Below, one piece after another: positions 8,428 to 17,560 of a DNA stretch of 36,836 bases. The translations under genes and the position numbers were made by a program. The notes below the pieces were generated by a model. It had not been told where the DNA came from and made no database searches. It saw only the letters and a list, made by a program, of their open reading frames with translations. Source of the stretch: Candidatus Zixiibacteriota bacterium (lineage in GTDB: Bacteria > Zixibacteria > MSB-5A5 > WJJR01 > JAJRUJ01); the NCBI GenBank assembly GCA_024277855.1, contig JAJRUJ010000048.1:1-36836 (forward strand). The letters run 5' to 3'. Each line of letters begins with the position of its first letter. The first letter of the stretch is position 1.

Positions 8428-10267
8428 TCAGGCCGACATCGTCGTCGGGATCGACCTTGGCACAACCAACTCTCTGATTGCGTATGTCGACGGGGATACA
8501 CCGAAAGTGCTGGCCGATACGGACGGTAACCTGCTGGTTCCGTCGGTCGTGTCCTTTGCCGAGGGAAAGCTGCTGACCGGAATCGACGCGAAAGAGCACT
8601 GGGTCGAACGGGCCGAATCGACGGTGTATTCGATCAAGCGCTTTATGGGCCGTGATTCGAATGAAGTCGGCGAAGATCGCGAATACCTCCCGTTCGCTTT
8701 CGAGGAAGATGAAAACCGACTAATCCATATCCAGCTCGGCAGTAAAACCTATACCCCGCCCGAACTCTCGGCGATGATCCTGCGCGAACTTAAACAGCGG
8801 GCCGAGAAACATTTTGGCCGGCCGGTCAACAAGGCGGTGATTACGGTCCCCGCATATTTTAATGATACCCAACGACAGGCAACCAAAGACGCCGGGAAGA
8901 TCGCCGGCTGGGACGTTTTGCGCATTGTTAACGAACCGACCGCGGCGGCGCTGGCCTATGGGCTTGACCGGAAGGAAAAACAGACGGTCGCGGTCTACGA
9001 CCTGGGCGGCGGGACCTTTGATATTTCGATTTTAAAACTCTCCGAGGGAATCTTCCGCGTGCTCGCCACCGGCGGCGATACTCACCTGGGCGGCGATGAT
9101 TTCGACCGGCAACTGATGAAGTATTTTGCCGAGAAAATCAGCGCCGCCGGTGTTTCAGGGCCAATGGATGATCCCCGGGCGATTCAACTCTTGCGGCAGG
9201 AGGCCGAAAGAGTCAAGATCGCTCTATCGGCCAATAGCACCGCGAATTTTTTGCTCACCTTGCCCGGCAAACCGGAAATATCCGGAACGATCAGCCGGGA
9301 CGAATTCGAGGAAATGATTCGGCCAATCGCCCAACGTACCGCCGGGCCGTGCAAACAGGCGCTGGCCGACGCAAAACTAACCCCCGAGGATATTGACGCA
9401 GTAGTCTTAGTCGGTGGCTCGACGCGGATGCCGTTGATCCGCGAGTTAACCGAACGGATTTTCGGTCAGAAACCATATACCGATTTGAATCCCGACGAAG
9501 TCGTCGCCCTCGGCGCGGCGGTGCAGGCCGACATCCTGGGCGGGAGTCGGCGTGACACATTGCTTTTGGATGTTATCCCGTTGTCGCTGGGCATCGAGAC
9601 GATGGGCGGAGTGTTCAGCCGATTGATTCATCGCAACACGACGATCCCGACCTCGGCCCAGGAGATGTTTACGACCTTTGTCGACGGGCAGACATCGGTC
9701 GATTTCCATGTCCTGCAGGGCGAGCGGGAACTGGCGGCCGATAACCGAACGCTCGCTCGATTCAAATTGACCGGCATCCCTCCCCTGCCTGCCGGTATCC
9801 CGCGGATTGCCGTACAGTTGATGATTGATGCCGATGGCATCCTGCAGGTCAAAGCACAGGAGACCCGGTCGAAAGTCGAGCAGAGCATTGAAATCCGGCC
9901 GTCGTCGGGATTAACCAAAGATGAGGTTGAGCGGATGATTGACGATTCATTCGACCACGCCGAGGAAGATTTTCTGGCTCGGCAGACCGCCGAGGCAATT
10001 ACCGAGGCGAAATCGATCATCCATGCGGTGGAAAAATCACTGCGCAAAAATGAGGACCTGATTTCGGAGGCCAAACGCGCCATGATCGCCTCGTCGATGG
10101 AACGGCTGAAAAAAACGATGACCGACAAAGACCACGGCGCAATTCGCGACGCGATCGATCATCTGGATAAGGTGACCCATGACGTGGCCGAAAAAATTCT
10201 CAATCGCGCACTGCACGAAGCGATCAAGGATACCTCGGTGACGGGAAACCAGTCCGCAATTGAGTAA
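8417..10267 (+). CDS. hscA: Fe-S specialised Hsp70 chaperone HscA
   Basis: Hsp70-family ATPase that binds the LPPVK peptide of IscU and promotes cluster release. The protein is 616 aa, matching E. coli HscA. Nucleotide-binding motifs are visible in order: phosphate-1 [13 protein letters not shown] near the N-terminus, [13 protein letters not shown], phosphate-2 [13 protein letters not shown] near residue 195, and the adenosine motif [13 protein letters not shown]. The substrate-binding beta domain and a helical lid follow from about residue 380. Encoded directly after hscB with overlap and before the ferredoxin gene, this is the dedicated ISC chaperone and not the general DnaK, which would normally be near grpE and dnaJ. 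Confidence 0.96.
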   Translation: MGTDQADIVVGIDLGTTNSLIAYVDGDTPKVLADTDGNLLVPSVVSFAEGKLLTGIDAKEHWVERAESTVYSIKRFMGRDSNEVGEDREYLPFAFEEDENRLIHIQLGSKTYTPPELSAMILRELKQRAEKHFGRPVNKAVITVPAYFNDTQRQATKDAGKIAGWDVLRIVNEPTAAALAYGLDRKEKQTVAVYDLGGGTFDISILKLSEGIFRVLATGGDTHLGGDDFDRQLMKYFAEKISAAGVSGPMDDPRAIQLLRQEAERVKIALSANSTANFLLTLPGKPEISGTISRDEFEEMIRPIAQRTAGPCKQALADAKLTPEDIDAVVLVGGSTRMPLIRELTERIFGQKPYTDLNPDEVVALGAAVQADILGGSRRDTLLLDVIPLSLGIETMGGVFSRLIHRNTTIPTSAQEMFTTFVDGQTSVDFHVLQGERELAADNRTLARFKLTGIPPLPAGIPRIAVQLMIDADGILQVKAQETRSKVEQSIEIRPSSGLTKDEVERMIDDSFDHAEEDFLARQTAEAITEAKSIIHAVEKSLRKNEDLISEAKRAMIASSMERLKKTMTDKDHGAIRDAIDHLDKVTHDVAEKILNRALHEAIKDTSVTGNQSAIE

Positions 10268-10275
10268 ACGATATC

Positions 10276-10686
10276 ATGGACGAAACGAAGACCTCCGGAA
10301 AAAACTCTGTGCCGTCGGGTATCCCGACGAAGGCATATACAATTCGCTTCGAGCCAATGGGTGTCGAGTTTGTCGTCGACCCCGCCAAAGTCCCCTACGG
10401 CAGCCATGGCGAACCGGGGAGCATTCTCGATATTGCCCTGGCGGCTGGAGTCGAACTCGACCATGCCTGCGGCGGGTTTTGTTCCTGCTCGACGTGTCAT
10501 GTGATTGTGCGCGAGGGTGAAAGCGCCTGCCCGGAACCATCGGACGAAGAACTCGATGAACTCGACAGCGCCCCCGGACTAACGACCCATTCTCGACTGG
10601 GTTGCCAGTGTATTCCCGATGGCACCGCCGACCTGGTGGTAGAAATTCCCGAATGGAATCGCAACCGCACCCGCGAGAACGATTAG
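10276..10686 (+). CDS. fdx: ISC-type [2Fe-2S] ferredoxin
   Basis: Adrenodoxin-type ferredoxin of 136 aa, thought to supply electrons for cluster assembly on IscU. The four ligands are C65, C71 and C74 (spacing X5, X2, in ACGGFCSCSTCHV) and C110, which is 36 residues after C74, the same spacing as in E. coli Fdx. Two additional cysteines, C69 and C112, lie near the cluster. An N-terminal extension of about 20 residues precedes the ferredoxin fold, so the true start could be later. It begins nine bases after hscA and closes the operon; no iscX follows. Confidence 0.93.
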   Translation: MDETKTSGKNSVPSGIPTKAYTIRFEPMGVEFVVDPAKVPYGSHGEPGSILDIALAAGVELDHACGGFCSCSTCHVIVREGESACPEPSDEELDELDSAPGLTTHSRLGCQCIPDGTADLVVEIPEWNRNRTREND

Positions 10687-10858
10687 TATCGCTGCGGCTT
10701 TCCCCGTCCGGAACAATGGTCGTCGATCTTTTTGTGTAACAATGTGATAGGATTGTGCAAGCGGTGTAACGCCGATTGCCGTAGCTTAGAGGGCAAGGAC
10801 GAGTCAACCGACCCGACGGGAAAATCGGCAAACTGGTGTATATCTTGACATAAAAATC

Positions 10859-10887
10859 TTGCCTTTTTGGCGCACTGACCGTATATA
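10859..10887 (+). promoter_or_regulatory. Promoter candidate for rpmE
   Basis: TTGCCT (10859-10864) and TATATA (10882-10887) are separated by exactly 17 bases, ahead of the rpmE start at 10914. A separate perfect TTGACA at 10845-10850 has no matching -10 element at normal spacing. The upstream intergenic stretch from 10687 shows no gene. Confidence 0.5.
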
Positions 10888-10913
10888 GCGTGGCTTGGAA
10901 AGGTTAGGACAAC

Positions 10914-11138
10914 ATGAAAGCGAAAATCCATCCAAAATACTATGAGACCAAGATTACCTGTGCCTGCGGTAATGTAATTGAAACACGCAGCACGGTCAAA
11001 GATCTCAAGGTCGAAATTTGTTCGGCCTGCCATCCGTTCTTCACCGGTAAGCAAAAACTGGTGGATACCGCCGGTCGTGTGGAGAAATACCTGAAGAAAT
11101 ACAACTTACCCAGGCCGAAAGCCGAAGCCGATAATTAG
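10914..11138 (+). CDS. rpmE: 50S ribosomal protein L31 (zinc-binding form)
   Basis: Protein of the large ribosomal subunit, 74 aa. The zinc-binding form is identified by C16 and C18 (CAC) and C37 and C40 (CSAC); zinc-free paralogs (YkgM/RpmE2) lack these. [10 protein letters not shown] at the start and [20 protein letters not shown] are characteristic of L31. It is followed by a strong terminator, and then by DUF1385 and prfA, an order seen in many bacteria. Confidence 0.97.
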   Translation: MKAKIHPKYYETKITCACGNVIETRSTVKDLKVEICSACHPFFTGKQKLVDTAGRVEKYLKKYNLPRPKAEADN

Positions 11139-11179
11139 GACGCTGGCGGCGCGACCGCCCGGCGGAGCGCGACATTGAA

Positions 11180-11206
11180 CGTGACGGCAGTACCGTCGCG
11201 TTTTTT
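11180..11206 (+). terminator. Rho-independent terminator after rpmE
   Basis: CGTGACGG (11180-11187) pairs with CCGTCGCG (11193-11200) around a five-base loop, with one G-T pair, and is followed directly by six T residues (11201-11206). Confidence 0.85.
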
Positions 11207-11273
11207 GTTGCCCGATCGTCTGGTTTGATTTTTACCCGGCGATTGGCCGATAGGATATATTGAGGATTAAACG

Positions 11274-12212
11274 ATGCCGGATAAAGAAGTTGGTGGACAG
11301 GCGGTAATCGAGGGTGTGATGATCCGCTCACCCCAGCGGGTGGCCACCGCCGTGCGCGACCAGGAAGGCACGGTTGTCATTACCCGTCAGCCATATAAAC
11401 CGCTGACCAAGCGATATAAGTTGTTGAATATCCCGGTGTTGCGCGGGGCAGTATCGTTTTTCGAAATGATGATTATCGGCATCAAATCGCTTAATTTTTC
11501 GGCCGACATTGCCGCCCGCGAACCGGGGGGTGGAGACGGCAAGGAAACCAAAGGCGTTCCGATGTCGATACTGGTTTTGACGATGGTTGTCGGGTTGGGA
11601 CTGGGAATCTTCCTGTTTTTCTTCATCCCGCTCTGGCTGGCGCAGGCCAGTGGGGTACAAAAGGGGGCAGTGGGATTTAACCTCATCGCCGGGGTAATCC
11701 GGATGACAATGTTTGTGGCTTATGTCTGGGTTTTCTCGCTGTATAAAGATTTCCGCCGCGTTTTCGAATATCACGGGGCGGAACATAAGTCAATCTATGC
11801 CCACGAAAACGACGAAGAATTGACGGTCGAAAATATCCGCAAATATTCGACCCTGCACCCCCGGTGCGGCACGAGTTTTTTGTTGATTGTGGCGATGCTG
11901 GCGATTTTCACCTACTCGGTCTCCGATTCGCTTTACCAGATTATCACGGGTTTCCCGCCGCCGCTGTTGAACCGATTTGCGGTACATTTTTCGTTGTTGC
12001 CGATCGTTGCCGGTATTTCCTATGAAATTTTAAAATGGGCCGGCCGTAACCGCGACAAGCAATTCACCCGAATTGTCTCCGCCCCCGGGATGTGGCTGCA
12101 AAAAATCACGACCAAAGAACCCTCGCCCGAGCAAATCGAGGTTGCGGTCTGTGCGGTCCTGGCCTCGCTGGATAAACCGATCCCCGAGTCGATTCCGGTT
12201 AAATATACATAG
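11274..12212 (+). CDS. DUF1385 family membrane protein (YqhQ-like)
   Basis: A 312-aa polytopic membrane protein of the DUF1385 family, named YqhQ in Bacillus; its biochemical role is unknown to me. The family signature [14 protein letters not shown] is at residues 7-20, and [15 protein letters not shown], another conserved block, is around 163-177. Hydrophobic segments lie at about 97-122, 130-152, 198-216 and 231-248. It sits between rpmE and prfA, where DUF1385 genes are often found, which supports orthology but says little about function. No ribosome site is strong; the ATG at 11274 gives the conventional N-terminus. Confidence 0.92.
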   Translation: MPDKEVGGQAVIEGVMIRSPQRVATAVRDQEGTVVITRQPYKPLTKRYKLLNIPVLRGAVSFFEMMIIGIKSLNFSADIAAREPGGGDGKETKGVPMSILVLTMVVGLGLGIFLFFFIPLWLAQASGVQKGAVGFNLIAGVIRMTMFVAYVWVFSLYKDFRRVFEYHGAEHKSIYAHENDEELTVENIRKYSTLHPRCGTSFLLIVAMLAIFTYSVSDSLYQIITGFPPPLLNRFAVHFSLLPIVAGISYEILKWAGRNRDKQFTRIVSAPGMWLQKITTKEPSPEQIEVAVCAVLASLDKPIPESIPVKYT

Positions 12213-12316
12213 CTGCGTTTTTTATCAATCAAAGAACGATTTGTCTTATTTGGGTGTCCCGACCGGAATTTGTCGGGGCAGGAATATTGTGAACGCATTA
12301 TCTGGTAGTTAAAATT

Positions 12317-13411
12317 ATGGATTTATTGAAGTTGTTATCCGACATCGAGAGTCGCCACGCGAAGTTGACCGAGGAGATGTCTGACCCGGCGGTCGCCCGC
12401 GACCAGGAGAAGATGAAAAAGCTCGGGCGTGAGCATGCCGAACTCTCGGAGATTATCGCGGTGGGACGGCATTATCGGCAAATTTTAACTTCACTTGAAC
12501 AGGCCGAACAGATTATCGCCGAGAATGAAGATGCCGAACTGGTTGAACTGGCCCGCGTCGATCTGGCCGATTTGCTCCCCGGTCGCGAGAAAATGGAGTC
12601 GCGGTTACAGGAATTACTCACCCCCCGCGATCCCGACGACGGGCGCAATGTCATCGTTGAAATCAGGGCGGGAACCGGCGGCGATGAGGCCGCGCTGTTT
12701 GCCGCCGATCTCTACCGGATGTATCTCCGGGTTGCCGAGCGGCAGAACTGGACCCTGGGGATTATCGAGGCCAATGCGACCACAGTTGGGGGATTTAAGG
12801 AAATCATCTTCTCGATAGAGGGGAAAAATGTCTTCGGCACGATGAAATATGAAAGCGGTGTTCATCGAGTTCAACGGGTACCGCAGACCGAGGCCTCCGG
12901 ACGAATTCACACCTCGGCAGCATCAGTGGCCGTGCTGGCCGAAGCCGAAGAAGTCGATTTTAAGATCAAACCGAATGAATTGAAAGTCGATGTGTTCCGC
13001 TCGTCGGGCCCGGGCGGCCAGTCGGTCAATACCACCGATTCGGCGGTGCGGATCACCCACCTGCCCACCAACACGGTGGTAACCTGCCAGGACGAGAAGT
13101 CACAGTTAAAAAATAAGAACAAAGCAATGAAAGTACTGCGGGCGCGGCTGATGGACAGTGCCCGGCGTGAGCGGGAACAAAAAGAGGCCGCCCAACGGCG
13201 GGCAATGGTCTCTACCGGGGATCGTTCGGCAAAAATCCGCACCTACAATTTCCCCCAAAACCGGGTGACCGACCATCGTGTCGGCCTGAGCGTACAAAAC
13301 CTCACCGGTGTGTTGGACGGTCGGCTCGATGAATTTACCAATGCCTTGCGCGCCGCCGAACAACAAACACAATTCGAAAATGCCGGTAAGAAACTGGAAC
13401 AGTCCGCCTGA
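12317..13411 (+). CDS. prfA: Peptide chain release factor 1
   Basis: Recognises UAA and UAG stop codons and triggers release of the finished peptide. It is 364 aa, the normal RF1 length. The GGQ motif that reaches the peptidyl-transferase centre is at 233-235 (SGPGGQSVNTTDSA). The codon-recognition tripeptide region reads RVPQTEASGR, i.e. PQT where E. coli has PAT; the middle position is variable in RF1. It is not RF2, which carries SPF there. The target for glutamine methylation, Q235, is presumably modified by PrmC encoded 3 kb downstream. Because RF1 reads UAG, an intact prfA argues against TAG being reassigned in this genome. Confidence 0.97.
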   Translation: MDLLKLLSDIESRHAKLTEEMSDPAVARDQEKMKKLGREHAELSEIIAVGRHYRQILTSLEQAEQIIAENEDAELVELARVDLADLLPGREKMESRLQELLTPRDPDDGRNVIVEIRAGTGGDEAALFAADLYRMYLRVAERQNWTLGIIEANATTVGGFKEIIFSIEGKNVFGTMKYESGVHRVQRVPQTEASGRIHTSAASVAVLAEAEEVDFKIKPNELKVDVFRSSGPGGQSVNTTDSAVRITHLPTNTVVTCQDEKSQLKNKNKAMKVLRARLMDSARREREQKEAAQRRAMVSTGDRSAKIRTYNFPQNRVTDHRVGLSVQNLTGVLDGRLDEFTNALRAAEQQTQFENAGKKLEQSA

Positions 13412-13540
13412 GCCAACCTGATTCGCCTCTGCTCCGACCGCCCGTTCCCCGCTGATGGCCGGGAAGGCCAAAAAACTCTTCGATTTTTCCGTTGCGTCGA
13501 CCGGTGTTCGGCAGTAAAATGCCCTGCATTGAGGGATACA

Positions 13541-14995
13541 ATGATTAATCCGGACTATCTGAACATCGGTGAAGCGGCAGTTGATATTACCGGGATAGCC
13601 GGTGCGACGTATGCCGATTGCCGCATCGGGCGACTGGCAGAGGAGGAGATCAATGTCTCTGACGGCTCGCCCGAGAAACTTTCCCGGAGCGAGAGTTTTG
13701 GAATGAGCGTGCGCGTCCTGGTCGAGGGCGCCTGGGGCTTTGCCTCGGCGGCCGAGGTGACCGAAAACAGCGCAGTCGCCCTGCGCAAACGCGCCGTGGA
13801 AATTGCCAAAGCTTCTGGAATGCTGGCCGGGAGACGGGTGGAATTGGCGGCGGTCGAGCCAACCACCGGCTCATATCGTACCCCGATTGAACAGGACCCT
13901 TTTGCCGTATCGCTCAAAGAAAAACTCGATTATGCGAAACGGCTTGACGAGCAATTGCGCGCCGACGCCGCGATCAATCGCGCCTCCGCCAATATGTTTT
14001 TCCGCCGCGAGGAGAGGAATTTCTTTTCCAGTGCAGGGAGCCGGATCGACCAGGAGATTTTTCAGAGTGGCGCCGGGATCAGCGTCGGGGTGGGCCGCGG
14101 CCACGGCGGTATTGTCGAGCGGTCGTACCCGACCTCGGGCGGCCAGTACGAGACCGCCGGGTATGAACTCATTGGGCGGTTAAAACTGGAAGACGGAATC
14201 GCGAAGATCACCGAAGAGGTGAAAGCCCTGCAGGCCGCCGAGGAATGTCCGGTGATGACCGGGACGCTGATTCTCTCCAGTGACCTGGTTTCTCTGCAGG
14301 TCCATGAATCGATCGGTCACCCGCTGGAGTTGGACCGAGTCTATGGTTCGGAACGGAATTTTTCAGGGACCAGTTTTGCGACACCGGACAAACTCGGGTC
14401 GTTGAAGTACGGTTCGAAGATTGTGAATGTCTATTGCGACCCGACTGCCGCCGGCGGTTTGGGGACGTTTGGCTATGACGACGAAGGTGTCACGGCGGTG
14501 AAGACGCCGTTGATTCAAAACGGCTTGCTGGTCGGGTATTTAAACTCGCGGGAAACCGCCTCCCGGATCAACGCGAAACCGAATGCCTCAATGCGCGCGC
14601 GCTCGTGGGCCGACCTGCCGTTGATCCGGATGACTAATACGAACCTGATGCCCGGCAAGACAACGCTGGAGCAGATGATTTCCGAGACAAACAACGGTAT
14701 TTATCTTGAGACACCGACCTCCTGGTCAATCGACGACCGTCGCGAAAATTTCCAACTAGGCGGTGAGATCGGTTGGATTATCAAGGGGGGGCGGCGGATG
14801 GAAATGGTGAAAAATCCGGTCTACTCGGGTAATACGGTCGATTTCTGGAATTCCTGCAACGCACTGGGAACACCTGAGGAATATCGAATCTGGGGCACGC
14901 CGTCCTGCGGCAAGGGCCAGCCGGGTCAGACCATTGCCACCGGTCAGGGAGCGGTACCGGCCCGATTTGCCAATGTCCGGATCGGCGCAGAGTAA
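13541..14995 (+). CDS. tldD: Metalloprotease TldD
   Basis: Catalytic subunit of the TldD-TldE zinc protease, which degrades unfolded peptides and matures modified peptides such as microcin B17. The start at 13541 follows a GAGGG ribosome site by seven bases and gives 484 aa; a TTG four codons earlier overlaps that site. The zinc motif HExxxH is present as HESIGH at 255-260, followed by PLELDRVYGSE. The C-terminal half has the conserved glycine-rich TldD blocks. tldE follows 12 bases later, so the heterodimer is encoded as a pair. The substrate is not evident here; no RiPP precursor is recognised. Confidence 0.95.
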   Translation: MINPDYLNIGEAAVDITGIAGATYADCRIGRLAEEEINVSDGSPEKLSRSESFGMSVRVLVEGAWGFASAAEVTENSAVALRKRAVEIAKASGMLAGRRVELAAVEPTTGSYRTPIEQDPFAVSLKEKLDYAKRLDEQLRADAAINRASANMFFRREERNFFSSAGSRIDQEIFQSGAGISVGVGRGHGGIVERSYPTSGGQYETAGYELIGRLKLEDGIAKITEEVKALQAAEECPVMTGTLILSSDLVSLQVHESIGHPLELDRVYGSERNFSGTSFATPDKLGSLKYGSKIVNVYCDPTAAGGLGTFGYDDEGVTAVKTPLIQNGLLVGYLNSRETASRINAKPNASMRARSWADLPLIRMTNTNLMPGKTTLEQMISETNNGIYLETPTSWSIDDRRENFQLGGEIGWIIKGGRRMEMVKNPVYSGNTVDFWNSCNALGTPEEYRIWGTPSCGKGQPGQTIATGQGAVPARFANVRIGAE

Positions 14996-15007
14996 GCTGG
15001 GAGAACA

Positions 15008-16357
15008 ATGCTCGACAAACAGACGATAATCAAGCGCCTGAAAGACGGGGTCGCCGACCAGGGGATCCGCAAGATCGAACTGGTCTGCATTCAAACCACT
15101 ACAGCGCTCTCCCGCTTTGCTGAAAACCTCATCCATCAAAATATCGAACAGTCCGACCACGAGATCATAGCGCGGGTGGCATTGCGTGATCGGGTGGGGT
15201 TGGCGGTAGGCAATGATATCGAACCCGTGGCAATCAAAAACCTGATCCAGAATGCGATTGAGATTGCCGAAAACCAGAAACCCGATCCCGACTATCCGGG
15301 AGTGGTACACTCCCCGAAAGCGGCCGACCGACCGGAGGCATTCGCGGTGGCAACCGCCGATTTGACAGCCGGTGATCGGGCCACTGCAATCAGGAAGGCG
15401 GTCACTGCCTGCACCACGGCGGGGCTTTCGGCGGCGGGTCTATATAAATCGGTGACCAAGGCCTCAACCGTAGTCAACTCCGCCGGCACGGTACAATATT
15501 TCCCGGAAACATTTGCCGAGTTCTCGCTGACGGCCTCTGACGATGCCGCTTCCGGTTCGGGTTGGGGCACGGCCTATCATCGCGACGCGGCGCAATTGAG
15601 TGTCGATGGCGTGATTTCGACGGCAGTCGATAAAGCAGTGCGCTCGCGCAACCCGCAGCCATTACCCCCGGGTGAGTACACCGTAATCCTGGAACCGGCT
15701 GCGGTCGGTCAGTTATTGCTCTTTCTGGGATTTTTGGGGTTTTCCGGAAAGTCGTTCGCCGCGGGTCGCAGTTTTATGGCCCGGCAGATTGGTGAACAAA
15801 TCACCGGCAAAAATATTACAATCATCGACGACGCGGCCGCGCCGGAGATGGCGGGAATGCCGTTTGATTATGAGGGTGTGCCCCGACAACGGGTGGTGAT
15901 TATCGAAAATGGGATTGCGCGCGGCGTAACCTTCGACCGGCGCGAGGCGAAAAAGGTCGGCAAAGAATCGACCGGTCATGCCCTGCCCCCGGACAACGGT
16001 TTCGGGCCATATCCGAAAAACCTCGCGATCAAGGCCGGGACAACGCCTTTTAAAGAATTGATTTCATCGACGGCACAAGGTGTATTGATTACCCATTTTT
16101 GGTATATTAATTACTTGAATCCCCGGCGGACACAGGTAACCGCGACGACGCTCGATGGGACATTTGCGATCAAAGACGGCAAGCTTGATCACCCGATTAC
16201 CAACATGCGCGCAACACCGCCCTTGCTGGAGATGTTCGCCAATGTCGAGGCGATTGCCCGTGAGCGGGTGATCTACCCGCAGTATAGTTCGGTGATGCTG
16301 GTGCCGGGGATGAAGATCAATAATTTCTCGTTAAGCGAGGATACGGAGAACGGATAA
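15008..16357 (+). CDS. tldE: TldE / PmbA, non-catalytic partner of TldD
   Basis: A 449-aa member of the TldD/PmbA family without the HExxxH motif, as expected of the TldE (PmbA) subunit that forms the substrate channel with TldD. Conserved features include the segment PPGEYTVILEPAAVGQLL at about 219-236 and the C-terminal block ending in SVMLVPGMKINNFSLSEDTENG. It begins 12 bases after tldD, on the same transcript. The tiny Tat-signal gene begins five bases after its stop codon. Confidence 0.94.
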   Translation: MLDKQTIIKRLKDGVADQGIRKIELVCIQTTTALSRFAENLIHQNIEQSDHEIIARVALRDRVGLAVGNDIEPVAIKNLIQNAIEIAENQKPDPDYPGVVHSPKAADRPEAFAVATADLTAGDRATAIRKAVTACTTAGLSAAGLYKSVTKASTVVNSAGTVQYFPETFAEFSLTASDDAASGSGWGTAYHRDAAQLSVDGVISTAVDKAVRSRNPQPLPPGEYTVILEPAAVGQLLLFLGFLGFSGKSFAAGRSFMARQIGEQITGKNITIIDDAAAPEMAGMPFDYEGVPRQRVVIIENGIARGVTFDRREAKKVGKESTGHALPPDNGFGPYPKNLAIKAGTTPFKELISSTAQGVLITHFWYINYLNPRRTQVTATTLDGTFAIKDGKLDHPITNMRATPPLLEMFANVEAIARERVIYPQYSSVMLVPGMKINNFSLSEDTENG

Positions 16358-16361
16358 TTTA

Positions 16362-16589
16362 ATGGAACGCCGTGATTTTCTGAAATTCTGCGGAGTAACC
16401 GGCGTGGGACTGGCCATCGGTGTCGGCTGTTGTGGTGAACCGGCATTTGCCGAGAATCAGGTTGGTTTGGCGCAAACACCGGTCAGCCGGATGATGCGCG
16501 GCTCAGTCCGCACGGGTTGCGCGCGGATCCCCGATGTCGATTTCCCCGACCGCACGGGAATGCGGGATAGCTGTCTTCCTCTTTCGTGA
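16362..16589 (+). CDS. Very small Tat-signal protein, function unknown
   Basis: A 75-aa protein with a convincing twin-arginine signal: MERRDFLKFCGVTG, then a hydrophobic stretch VGLAIGVGCCG and a possible AFA cleavage site near residue 30. Only about 45 residues (with many Arg and Asp, and two cysteines) would remain after export. Tat substrates usually fold around a cofactor before export, so such a short mature part is odd. It may be the leftover N-terminus of a larger degraded Tat protein, or a real small exported protein. It starts five bases after tldE and its stop overlaps the GTG start of prmC, so it is translated as part of this operon. No similarity is recognised. Confidence 0.65.
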   Translation: MERRDFLKFCGVTGVGLAIGVGCCGEPAFAENQVGLAQTPVSRMMRGSVRTGCARIPDVDFPDRTGMRDSCLPLS

Positions 16590-17455
16590 CTATTCAGGAA
16601 ATACTTACCCGGACCGTTGAACGGCTGCGTCGCGGCCGGATCGAGACGGCACAAACCGAGGCCGAGTGGATCCTCGCTGACATGCTGGGCGTTTCCCGAA
16701 CAGAGCTGTTCCTCTCGGCGAAGGATGAATTCCCTGTCAAACACCTGCCGCTTTTGGACGAGATTGTTTTTAACCGGGTCGACGGTTTTCCTCTCCAATA
16801 TCTTCTGGGCTATACCGAGTTTTATGGTCGGCGTTTTGCCTGCGATGCCCGCGCGTTGATCCCCCGTCCGGAAACGGAAATCCTCGTTGAGCGGGCATTA
16901 ATGTTTCTCGATAAGGTTTTCCCCGTTCTTGAGAATCGGCAGCCACTGATCTGGGATATCGGTACCGGGTCGGGGAATATCGCGATCACGCTTGCGCTGG
17001 AGCGGCCCGACCTGAAAATCATTGCCTCCGATCTCGCCGCCCCGGCGCTGGCGCTCGCGGCGGAAAACATCGAAACTCATGAAGTCGGCGAGCAAGTGAC
17101 ATTGATCCGAGGTTCGTTGTTTGCTCCCGTCAATCCCGCCAACCAGTTTACGGCCATTGTGGTTAATCCACCGTATGTCGCTGAGTCAGAGCGTGATAAC
17201 CTTCAGGTCGAAGTTCGGGAGCATGAGCCGAATGCCGCTCTTTTTGCCTCGCGGGAGGGACTTGCCGTTATCGAGGAAATCATCGCCGGGGCAGGAAAAT
17301 ATCTACAATCAAATGGACTGCTGGCATTGGAGATCGGCTACAATCAGGCGGACGCCGTACGGGGAATGCTCAAGGCGGGTGAGGCCTATACCGATGTCCG
17401 GCTTATCCCCGATCTGGCGGGGTACCTGCGGGTGGCAACGGCCGTTCGACTTTGA
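16586..17455 (+). CDS. prmC: Release factor glutamine N5-methyltransferase
   Basis: Methylates the glutamine of the GGQ motif in release factors RF1 and RF2, raising termination efficiency. The protein is 289 aa with the small helical N-terminal domain (about 1-75), then an SAM-dependent methyltransferase fold. The SAM-binding motif is WDIGTGSGNIAI (about 123-134) and the catalytic NPPY motif is at 194-197 (VVNPPYVAES). The GTG start overlaps the stop of the upstream small gene (GTGA). Its substrate gene prfA is three genes upstream, a common association. Confidence 0.95.
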   Translation: MTIQEILTRTVERLRRGRIETAQTEAEWILADMLGVSRTELFLSAKDEFPVKHLPLLDEIVFNRVDGFPLQYLLGYTEFYGRRFACDARALIPRPETEILVERALMFLDKVFPVLENRQPLIWDIGTGSGNIAITLALERPDLKIIASDLAAPALALAAENIETHEVGEQVTLIRGSLFAPVNPANQFTAIVVNPPYVAESERDNLQVEVREHEPNAALFASREGLAVIEEIIAGAGKYLQSNGLLALEIGYNQADAVRGMLKAGEAYTDVRLIPDLAGYLRVATAVRL

Positions 17456-17560
17456 CAATTTCAGCCGTGCATTTACCTCGAAATCGCTTGGAGTTTTTTA
17501 CCATGAGTTGCATGTTGGATCGACCAAGAGAGAAAAATATCTTTATTGGAGGAATAGGAA

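Noticed and set aside
10687-10913. Possible RNA element or riboswitch between fdx and rpmE
   Set aside because: I saw no conserved riboswitch core or extended helix set, only a promoter candidate near rpmE.
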